In this document: piece by piece, positions 47,061 through 53,763 of the stretch | Layout of the letters: the number at the start of each line of letters is the position of its first letter | Position numbering within the stretch: position 1 is the stretch's first letter | From: Neisseriaceae bacterium TC5R-5 | Lineage (GTDB): Bacteria > Pseudomonadota > Gammaproteobacteria > Burkholderiales > Chromobacteriaceae | Reading direction: 5' to 3' | DNA: 64,000 nt | NCBI GenBank assembly: GCA_020830965.2 | Contig: JACCFC020000016.1 | Location: 21,264 to 85,263 of the forward strand | Translations under genes and position numbers: made by a program | Notes under the pieces: model-generated | Seen by the model: the letters and a program-made list of their open reading frames with translations, nothing else | Databases searched by the model: none | What the model was told of the DNA's origin: nothing

Positions 47061-48940
47061 TCCCTACCCTCCTCACGCAAGATTTCGTCGATGATGGCAT
47101 CGGCAATGGCATCCTGCTCGGCCTGCTCCTCAGGCGTGAGCACCGGTTTGCGGAAGCGCCGATGCTGCGCCATCTTGCGCACAAACAGCGCGTAATCAGG
47201 GTCACGGAAGTCGGAGACGGCAAAGCCCAGATCGCTCAGCTCGGCCGACAGGCGGGTCAGTTCGGCTTCTTCTTCTGGTGTGCGTGGCGATTGCACGAAC
47301 AATTCATTGCGGCGGAACAAACGCCGCTCGGTTTCGATGTCCAGCGTGGACGAGAGGCCAAATAGCTCGCTTTTCAGCAGCCCAGTCACACCCATGCCTT
47401 GTGGGTGTACGTCAGGTACATCCACCACCGTGCGCATACCATCATGCCGCAAAATGTGCACCTGCTCGCGCCTGAGGCTGCCCACCATCATGGGGTCGTG
47501 GGTGGTGATGAGAATTTGCGACTCCCCCTGCACCAGCGCGCCATCCTCCGAGTTCAACACGCCTTCGATATCGTCGAAGTAGCGCAGCTTCCAGATCGGG
47601 TTCAGATGGGTGTCCGGCTCGTCCAGCAGAAAAAGACAATGGTCTTCGCGGGTGATGCGCATCAGGCCCAGCACGGTAAGCATTTGCAGCTCGCCTTCCG
47701 AGAGTTGCGTGAAACTCACCTTGCCGTCGTGCCCATCGTTTTCAGGCATGCGCTTCTTAACCGTGATGCGCACTTCGTCGATCAGGTCGCCAATATAGGC
47801 CCCTTCGGCGTAGCGGAAAAAACTGTCGGTGCCGCCCACCAGTTCGCCCAGTTGCTTGAGCTTGTCCTGGCTAGGCACAAACAGATACAGCTGCCTTTGT
47901 TTCTCGCTGCGGCCCCGAAAGTCGATCTGCTTGGTGGCCTCCTGCTCGATCGGTGCCCAAGACACTTGCCACAGCTTGTCGAGGAATTCGCTCACTACAT
48001 TACCGCGCGCATACCAGAAGCGCGGGTCGCCTTCGTTGAGCTCCTGCTCGTCAAACTTGCCGCTACGGCGCTTTTCGCGCAGGCGGTGCGGCTCCTTCAG
48101 CACAAACAAGGCAGACTCCAGCGACTCGATGTGCAGGTTCTTCAGCACCTTCTGAAACACCGGGTCGTCAGACAGCAGGCAGGCCAGCAGCACCAGCTGG
48201 CTATGGCCACCGCGACAGTAAAACAGGCGGCGCAGGCGGTCGTCGCCAAGTTGCGCAAGTCGCCCTCGATTGCGGGCTTCGGCCCTTTCCAAGAATTGTG
48301 CTCTTTGCTCTTCAAATGGCTTGAGTTCCAGCTGAATTTTTTGAAGCTCAACAAGCTCCTCGCTGTTGAGATCTTTTTCTTGCTTCCCTTCGAACTTACG
48401 TAGCTCTTGCTCTAGGTCTCGAAGCCTTGCCGAGTCGGTGAAAGCACTCAGCGTTGCACCTGACAAAACCTCATCCGTTGTGATTTCCTGGCGCAGGTTG
48501 AAGCGGCGCTGGTGCTCCTGAAACAAGGCTTCGATGCGTTCATTGCGCCCCGAGTAATAGGCAAAGATGTGTGCGGGCAGCAGTTCACGGTTTTTCAGCA
48601 GATGGCCTTGCGATTCGGCCTTGTCGTCCACCCACACATAGGGCCGTTTTTGTCTAGCGGTGTCGGCCTGGATGCGCACGGCGTGGCCGCGAATGCTGTA
48701 CTCCAGCGTGTAATCGAAGGCCGCTTCGCGGTCCAGATCCACATCGCGAAAGATGGTGATCAGCGCCTCGATCAGGTTGGATTTGCCGACGCCGTTCTGG
48801 CCGATCAGCGCGTGGCTGCGGATGGGCTTGCGCGGAGCAGCCGTAGGTGCGCCCTGAATAGGCTGCAAGTGGGTATCGAACGTGATGTCAAGATCACGCA
48901 GATTGCGAAAGGCCGGGATACGAATGCGCTGCAGCTGCAT
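47057..48940 (-). CDS. ABC-type AAA ATPase of the restriction operon (PtuA-like)
   Basis: A 627-residue SMC/RecF-like ATPase. Walker A GQNGVGKS is at 47-54, a coiled-coil-like helical insert at about 165-230 (DLEQELRKFEGKQEKDL), the ABC signature LSEGELQML at 413-421, Walker B CLFLLDEPDTHLNP at 435-448 and a switch histidine H481 in LITTHDPMMVG. FAYYSGRNERI is shared by ATPases that travel with restriction systems. There is no TOPRIM domain, so it is not Gabija- or OLD-like. One base separates it from hsdS and it overlaps the HNH gene by 4 bp; the two likely form one complex. Confidence 0.85.
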   Translation of the reverse strand: MQLQRIRIPAFRNLRDLDITFDTHLQPIQGAPTAAPRKPIRSHALIGQNGVGKSNLIEALITIFRDVDLDREAAFDYTLEYSIRGHAVRIQADTARQKRPYVWVDDKAESQGHLLKNRELLPAHIFAYYSGRNERIEALFQEHQRRFNLRQEITTDEVLSGATLSAFTDSARLRDLEQELRKFEGKQEKDLNSEELVELQKIQLELKPFEEQRAQFLERAEARNRGRLAQLGDDRLRRLFYCRGGHSQLVLLACLLSDDPVFQKVLKNLHIESLESALFVLKEPHRLREKRRSGKFDEQELNEGDPRFWYARGNVVSEFLDKLWQVSWAPIEQEATKQIDFRGRSEKQRQLYLFVPSQDKLKQLGELVGGTDSFFRYAEGAYIGDLIDEVRITVKKRMPENDGHDGKVSFTQLSEGELQMLTVLGLMRITREDHCLFLLDEPDTHLNPIWKLRYFDDIEGVLNSEDGALVQGESQILITTHDPMMVGSLRREQVHILRHDGMRTVVDVPDVHPQGMGVTGLLKSELFGLSSTLDIETERRLFRRNELFVQSPRTPEEEAELTRLSAELSDLGFAVSDFRDPDYALFVRKMAQHRRFRKPVLTPEEQAEQDAIADAIIDEILREEGRE

Positions 48941-48941
48941 A

Positions 48942-50897
48942 TCAGGCGCTCACCGTGTCGGCGGGTTTTTCACGCATCTCGGCAGGGGCCGGTTCCAGAA
49001 CCCAGCCGTGCGCCACCTCGGTTTTCAGCTGCGCGTAAAACGCGTCGATCTCACCGCCAAAGCGCTGCCATAAATCCTTGGCGCTCATTTCACCGTTGTG
49101 GCGGGCCAGAATGGTAGCCAATGGCGCTTGGGCTTTGATGTCGGGTGCGGTGCCCAAGCGTAGCGGGGCGATCAGTTCGGTGTGCGGGGCTTTCATGGGT
49201 TCCTCGTCTTGTTTGACGGTGATGCCGGTGAGGTTGGAAACTGCCGTAGTCGCAAGTCGCTCCCCTATCACCGCCACATGTTTTAAACTCGCTTCCAACA
49301 CATCACAGAAGCGCATTAACTCTGAAACACGAGTGACAATGCGGTATTGCTCGTTTATCGGTGCAAAAGGAAACCACATAGAACGGATGATCTCGGTATT
49401 GAGGTTTGGTTGCCCTTGGCCTCTGGATGCAATGTCCTGAAGCCACTTTGTTTTTGACTTTAGGAATAAGTACAGGTACTCATCGAGAACTGCGTCATTC
49501 AACTCAATGAATGCAGCAATTCCATCATTGAATGTCGTTCTAAATTCACAAATTGCAGGCACGCCCAACGTGGCTCCACTATTTGTTAAGAGAACTGTCC
49601 TTTTGGAAATTTCCCGAGTTTTGTTTAGCCCAGCTTCAGTGATGGTAGAGGTGAAGTGCTCAATAAACATTCCTTTTGCCGCCGTAACGTCGGCGACCTT
49701 GAGAAATGGAATACTTCCTCCGTAAAATTTAGGATCGCCAGCAGGCCTTGGCGAACCGCCACGCACAACACTTGCAATATCATTAAGTCGTACCCATGCC
49801 CATTGGTCAGGGATGCTTCCGAGCATCTCAGCAATGCCGGGGAAGTCAATCACGGGTGTTTCTCGTTTTATCCGTTTTTCCTCAGATAACTGAATTTTTC
49901 GCAGATGTAATGACCCGACAAGATTCGAGGTAACTCTTTCTGATTGTTCTGAAATATTGCCTGTGAACGCAAGATCCAAGATCGCTTGCCGCAGATCGGT
50001 CACATCACCCGGCGCATGAAACAACTGCCCGAAATTGTCAGCCAAGCGCGTCCAACTGGCTTGCAGTTCGTGCGGGCTGGTGGCGCTGGCGACGGCTTGC
50101 AGGGTGGACTGGCGCAGCTTGTTTTGCAGTTTGCGGCGGGCTTGCTGCTGTGTTTCCAGCTTGTCGCACAAGGCCATCAGCTCATCGACTTTGGCGACGA
50201 TGCGGGATTGCTCTTTGAGCGGTGGCACTGGAAAAACTGCAAGAACAAGATCATCCCTTGAGAACCCTGGGATCATGCTTTTAGATTTTTCAACCAATTG
50301 GCTAACGAATCCATCAAGCCAAATCTTCAAAAAACCGGAATTTAGCCTCTCAGAAAAATTCCTTACAGCCATAATTTGTCGCGCTATATGAATTTCACCA
50401 AGTGTGTTAAAGGCTGTTTTCCCTATAGTCCCTTTACATGTAATCAGCAAATCACCACGATGTGAAATTACAACGGGTTTAGCGGTCCATCGATTAACAT
50501 TGATGGCGCCATCCTCAAGGTTGCTGGCACCGGTAATGTAGGGAACTCCAAATTTCGAATCATTGTATTGATTAGGCTCTAAGTCGCGACCAGATAATAG
50601 CTGCCATACCTCACCAAAGCGAACCCATTCCCAATGCTGAGGTGTGTCAGCAGTGATTTCTCGTTTCAAAATCTCAGAAAAATGTTTTTCACGTGGCAAT
50701 TTTTTGCTAGCGACTAAGTTAGCTTTAATTGTGCGCACATCATTCAGCAAAGCGCGTGATGATGTATCGTCTTTTTTAGCGGCTATCAGCCTTCCTTGGA
50801 TAGCAAGCTGCAGAATCAATTTCCGCAACTTGCCGATACCCCCGGGCGCATTGGCAATATGCCCAAACTCCGCCAAAAACAGTTGTGCATCCATCAA
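48942..50897 (-). CDS. hsdS: Type I restriction-modification specificity subunit (HsdS)
   Basis: HsdS sets the DNA target for both methylation and cleavage. The 651-residue protein begins with a conserved KLRKLILQLAIQGRL helix, followed by two target-recognition domains, each starting with a tryptophan-rich entry (PQHWEWVRFGEVWQLLSGRD; DQWAWVRLNDIASVVRGGSP) and each followed by a helical spacer (VFPVPPLKEQSRIVAKVDELM; FPFAPINEQYRIVTRVSELM). It has an extra C-terminal tail of about 90 residues (MSAKDLWQRFGGEIDAFYAQ) beyond the second spacer. It overlaps the DUF1016 gene by 4 bp. Confidence 0.93.
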   Translation of the reverse strand: MMDAQLFLAEFGHIANAPGGIGKLRKLILQLAIQGRLIAAKKDDTSSRALLNDVRTIKANLVASKKLPREKHFSEILKREITADTPQHWEWVRFGEVWQLLSGRDLEPNQYNDSKFGVPYITGASNLEDGAINVNRWTAKPVVISHRGDLLITCKGTIGKTAFNTLGEIHIARQIMAVRNFSERLNSGFLKIWLDGFVSQLVEKSKSMIPGFSRDDLVLAVFPVPPLKEQSRIVAKVDELMALCDKLETQQQARRKLQNKLRQSTLQAVASATSPHELQASWTRLADNFGQLFHAPGDVTDLRQAILDLAFTGNISEQSERVTSNLVGSLHLRKIQLSEEKRIKRETPVIDFPGIAEMLGSIPDQWAWVRLNDIASVVRGGSPRPAGDPKFYGGSIPFLKVADVTAAKGMFIEHFTSTITEAGLNKTREISKRTVLLTNSGATLGVPAICEFRTTFNDGIAAFIELNDAVLDEYLYLFLKSKTKWLQDIASRGQGQPNLNTEIIRSMWFPFAPINEQYRIVTRVSELMRFCDVLEASLKHVAVIGERLATTAVSNLTGITVKQDEEPMKAPHTELIAPLRLGTAPDIKAQAPLATILARHNGEMSAKDLWQRFGGEIDAFYAQLKTEVAHGWVLEPAPAEMREKPADTVSA

Positions 50898-51943
50898 ATA
50901 CCCTCCCCACGGTTTTCCAGTCTTGCGCGTGAGCGGGCGATAGCTTCATGCAGCTTGGCTTGCAGCACTGCTCTGGGTGGCAGGCTGGTGAGGTATTCGG
51001 CAACGTGGATGCCGCTGGCGTCTAGTTCCAGCAATTCGATCTGCTCCTGTTTTTTTCCGCTGCACAGGATAATGCCCAAGGGCGGCGCTTCGCCCGGTTC
51101 CTGCTCGTGTTTGGCCAGCCAGCGCAGGTAGAGCTCCATCTGGCCTTTGTCTGCGGCCTTGAAATCGCCCAGTTTGAGTTCAATCACGACCAGGCGTTTG
51201 AGGCGACGGTTGTAGAGCAACAGGTCGATGTAAAAATCGTCGTTGTCGATCTGGATGCGTTTTTGGCGAGCGACAAAGGTGAAGCCCGCGCCCAGTTCCA
51301 GCAGGAAGTTTTCCAGCTCGCGCAGGATGGCGTCTTCCAAGTCTTTTTCCAGATAGCGGTCGTGCAGGCCCAGGAAGTCCAACACGTAGGGGTCCTTGAG
51401 TACCAGCGCAGGGGTGATGGTGCCGGTTTGGCGCAGGGTGGCCAGCTCTTGTGCCAGCAGTTGCTCGGGTTGCCTGGAGAGGGCCGTGCGCTCGAAGAGT
51501 TGGGAGTCAAGGCGGTCTTGCAGGGTGCGGGTGCTCCAGCCTTCCTGCTGACACATTTGCAGGTAAAAGTCGCGCTTGAGTGGGTCTTCGATATAGATCA
51601 GGGTTTTAATGTGTGTCCAACTCAATTGTCTCCGCACTGCGGAGACAATTTCCTCCGAGGGAATGGCTTCGGCAAAACGCAGCATGTGGCGCAGGTTTTT
51701 GGTGGAGAAGCCGCGGCCGTAGTCGGTTTCCAATTGTCTAGCCAGTGCCGAGACAATTTGCTCACCGTAGGTGGCGCGTTCGCTGCCCAGCACTTCGGTG
51801 CGAATGCGGTGGCCGATGTGCCAATACAGCAGCGTGAGCGCACTGTTGACGGTGACGGCCAGTTGGCTGCGGCTTTGCTCGATCAGTTGGCGGATGTCGC
51901 CCAGCAATTGCGGTGCGGCGCTCTCTGGTGCCACGGGCTTCAT
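50894..51943 (-). CDS. DUF1016/YhcG-family PD-(D/E)xK nuclease
   Basis: A 349-residue protein with the DUF1016 N-terminal domain (SALTLLYWHIGHRI, YGRGFSTKNLRHMLRFAEA, QLSWTHIKTLI, then DPLKRDFYLQMC) and a C-terminal PD-(D/E)xK nuclease core: D240 in DFYIDLLLYN, E255 and K257 in VVIELKLGDFK, all present. YhcG proteins are nuclease-fold proteins often found beside type I restriction genes; the exact role is not settled. Here it lies inside the operon, overlapping hsdM and hsdS by 4 bp each. Two palindromes occur in its coding sequence. Confidence 0.9.
   Translation of the reverse strand: MKPVAPESAAPQLLGDIRQLIEQSRSQLAVTVNSALTLLYWHIGHRIRTEVLGSERATYGEQIVSALARQLETDYGRGFSTKNLRHMLRFAEAIPSEEIVSAVRRQLSWTHIKTLIYIEDPLKRDFYLQMCQQEGWSTRTLQDRLDSQLFERTALSRQPEQLLAQELATLRQTGTITPALVLKDPYVLDFLGLHDRYLEKDLEDAILRELENFLLELGAGFTFVARQKRIQIDNDDFYIDLLLYNRRLKRLVVIELKLGDFKAADKGQMELYLRWLAKHEQEPGEAPPLGIILCSGKKQEQIELLELDASGIHVAEYLTSLPPRAVLQAKLHEAIARSRARLENRGEGI
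51624..51650. repeat. 27-bp perfect palindrome inside the DUF1016 gene
   Basis: AATTGTCTCCGCA and its exact reverse complement TGCGGAGACAATT are separated by a single base (51637). It encodes part of IVSAVRRQL at residues 99-107 of the DUF1016 protein. Confidence 0.9.
51732..51758. repeat. Second AATTGTCT...AGACAATT inverted repeat in the DUF1016 gene
   Basis: AATTGTCT (51732-51739) and AGACAATT (51751-51758) flank an 11-bp centre. It lies exactly 108 bp (36 codons) from the first palindrome, in the same frame, and encodes the similar peptide IVSALARQL at residues 63-71. Confidence 0.85.
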
Positions 51944-53721
51944 GCTTCGGCCTCGGGGCTGAAGTGGTGTGCCAGTGCCGCTGCCAGCTCGCTCTTCAGC
52001 TGGTTTTCGGTTTCTTCAATTTCGCCCAAGAGCTTTTTGTATTTCTCTAGCAGTACGTCTGGGTCGTGTGTTTCTTCTTCTGCCGCGTTGGGGTTTTTGA
52101 TGTCGAGGTTGAAGATCGGCCAGTAGATGCGGTCGCCCGCTGCTTGTGCATCACGTGCTTGCAGGCGCAGCGGTTCGGCCTGGGCGCGCAAGGCGGTGAT
52201 CTGGGCGTCGATTTTTTCGCGGTAGGCCGCGTCGGTGGTGCCGACCAGGCTCTTGCGCAAGTCGCCCGCTTCACTTTCGAGCGCGGCGGCTTGGTTATGG
52301 AGGTTTTCGGCGCGTTGCCAGTGCGGTTGGGCTGCGGCTTCGGCGTGCTGGCGCTTGGTTTTGAAATCTACCTTCCAGGCGAATTCGTTTTCTACGCGGT
52401 CGGCAAAGTCGTTGGCTTCATCCCCCCACCAGTCTTGCTCGGGTTTGAATTCTTCGAGCCGGATGGGCTTGGTTTTGGAATAGCTTTTGTAGCCCGGTGG
52501 GTAGGGGTGCTCGTAGTACCAAATGGTGTCGGTATGGAAGTGCTCGGTGCCATCGTCCACCGTGCTGCCTTTGGTGAAGAACAACAGGTTGGTTTTGATG
52601 GTGGTGTAGGGCGCGAACACGCCTTTGGGCAGGCGGATGATGGTGTGCAGCTTGCAATCGCGCAGTAGCAGTTTTTTCAGCGTGCCTTTGATGCCATCGC
52701 CAAATAGAAAGCCATCGGGCAGCACCACGGCGGCGCGGCCATTTTCCTTCAATAGCTTTTTGATGATGAGCGCCATGAACATGTCGGCGGTTTCGCGCGT
52801 GCGTAAGTCGGCCGGGTAGTCGCTGCCTACGCCATCGTCTTCATAGCCGCCAAAGGGCGGGTTGGTGATGATGCAATCGACCTTGTCGTTAGCGTTCCAT
52901 TCGTTCCAGCCTATGCCCAGCGTGTTTTTATGTTCAATCTGGCTGGGCACGTCGATGCCATGCAGCAGCATATTGGTGGTGCACAGCAGGTGGGGCAGCT
53001 GCTTTTTTTCGATGCCGTAAATCAGTTTTTCAATGGCGCGTTGGTCTTCGGCGCTGGATTGGCTTGAGCGTTGATTGCGGAAGTGGTCAATGGAGGCAGT
53101 CAAGAAGCCGCCTGTGCCACAGGCCGGGTCCATCACCGTTTCGCGTTGATCCAGGCGTGGGTTGACGCGGTTGACCATGAAGGCGGTAATCGCACGCGGG
53201 GTGTAGAACTCGCCGGCATTGCCTGCGCCACGCAGGTCGTTGAGCATTTGCTCGTAGACGTCGCCCAAGCTGGCACGCGTGGTGAAGTCGTGGAAGTCGA
53301 TGGCGTCTTCCAGCTTTTCGATCACCGCCAGCATTTGCGGGCCAGATTTCATATAGTTGTTAGCGTCTTCAAAGACTTGCTTGATCACCTTGTGCTGCGG
53401 GCTTTGGCTCGCATCGATCTGGTCTTTCAGGGCGGGGAACAATTCGTTATTGACGAAGCTGATCAGTTCGCTGCCAGCAATCTGCGGTTTCTTTTTGCCC
53501 TCGGCATCGACGATGTAGGCGGCCCAGTTGCGCCAGCGGTAGCACTCGGGTAAGGGGGATTGGTAGGCGGCGTTGTCGTCTTCCCATTCTTCTTCGCGTT
53601 GGTCAAATACTTTAAGAAAGAGCATCCAGGTGAGTTGGCCGAGGCGCTGGGCATCGCCGTCGACGCCGTCGTCCTTACGCATAATGTCCTGGATGGACTT
53701 GATGGTGCTGCTGAGATTCAT
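51940..53721 (-). CDS. hsdM: Type I restriction-modification methyltransferase subunit (HsdM)
   Basis: HsdM is the N6-adenine methyltransferase subunit. The 593-residue protein has an N-terminal helical domain (about 1-150), the SAM-binding motif DPACGTGGF at 198-206, the catalytic NPPF at 287-290, and a C-terminal coiled-coil-like region (HAEAAAQPHWQRAENLHNQA) that in the family contacts HsdS. The length is typical of the longer HsdM type. It lies 42 bp after hsdR and overlaps the DUF1016 gene by 4 bp. Confidence 0.95.
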   Translation of the reverse strand: MNLSSTIKSIQDIMRKDDGVDGDAQRLGQLTWMLFLKVFDQREEEWEDDNAAYQSPLPECYRWRNWAAYIVDAEGKKKPQIAGSELISFVNNELFPALKDQIDASQSPQHKVIKQVFEDANNYMKSGPQMLAVIEKLEDAIDFHDFTTRASLGDVYEQMLNDLRGAGNAGEFYTPRAITAFMVNRVNPRLDQRETVMDPACGTGGFLTASIDHFRNQRSSQSSAEDQRAIEKLIYGIEKKQLPHLLCTTNMLLHGIDVPSQIEHKNTLGIGWNEWNANDKVDCIITNPPFGGYEDDGVGSDYPADLRTRETADMFMALIIKKLLKENGRAAVVLPDGFLFGDGIKGTLKKLLLRDCKLHTIIRLPKGVFAPYTTIKTNLLFFTKGSTVDDGTEHFHTDTIWYYEHPYPPGYKSYSKTKPIRLEEFKPEQDWWGDEANDFADRVENEFAWKVDFKTKRQHAEAAAQPHWQRAENLHNQAAALESEAGDLRKSLVGTTDAAYREKIDAQITALRAQAEPLRLQARDAQAAGDRIYWPIFNLDIKNPNAAEEETHDPDVLLEKYKKLLGEIEETENQLKSELAAALAHHFSPEAEA

Positions 53722-53763
53722 CGTTGACTTGTTCTCTTACTGGTGTGGCCTAAGCAGGTTTGC

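Noticed and set aside
47399..48403. 334-codon plus-strand frame opposite the AAA ATPase gene
   Set aside because: It mirrors a gene with intact Walker and signature motifs, has no ribosome-binding site and no recognisable domain.
46200..48940. Reading the ATPase/HNH pair as part of a retron
   Set aside because: No reverse transcriptase gene or YxDD motif and no candidate msr/msd region was seen near it.
47057..48940. Reading the AAA ATPase as an OLD or Gabija nuclease
   Set aside because: No TOPRIM domain follows the ATPase; the signature and Walker B are near the C-terminus as in ABC-type ATPases without a fused nuclease.
51107..52126. 339-codon plus-strand frame opposite the DUF1016 and hsdM genes
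   Set aside because: It crosses the boundary of two real minus-strand genes and is best explained by GC-rich third positions on the other strand.
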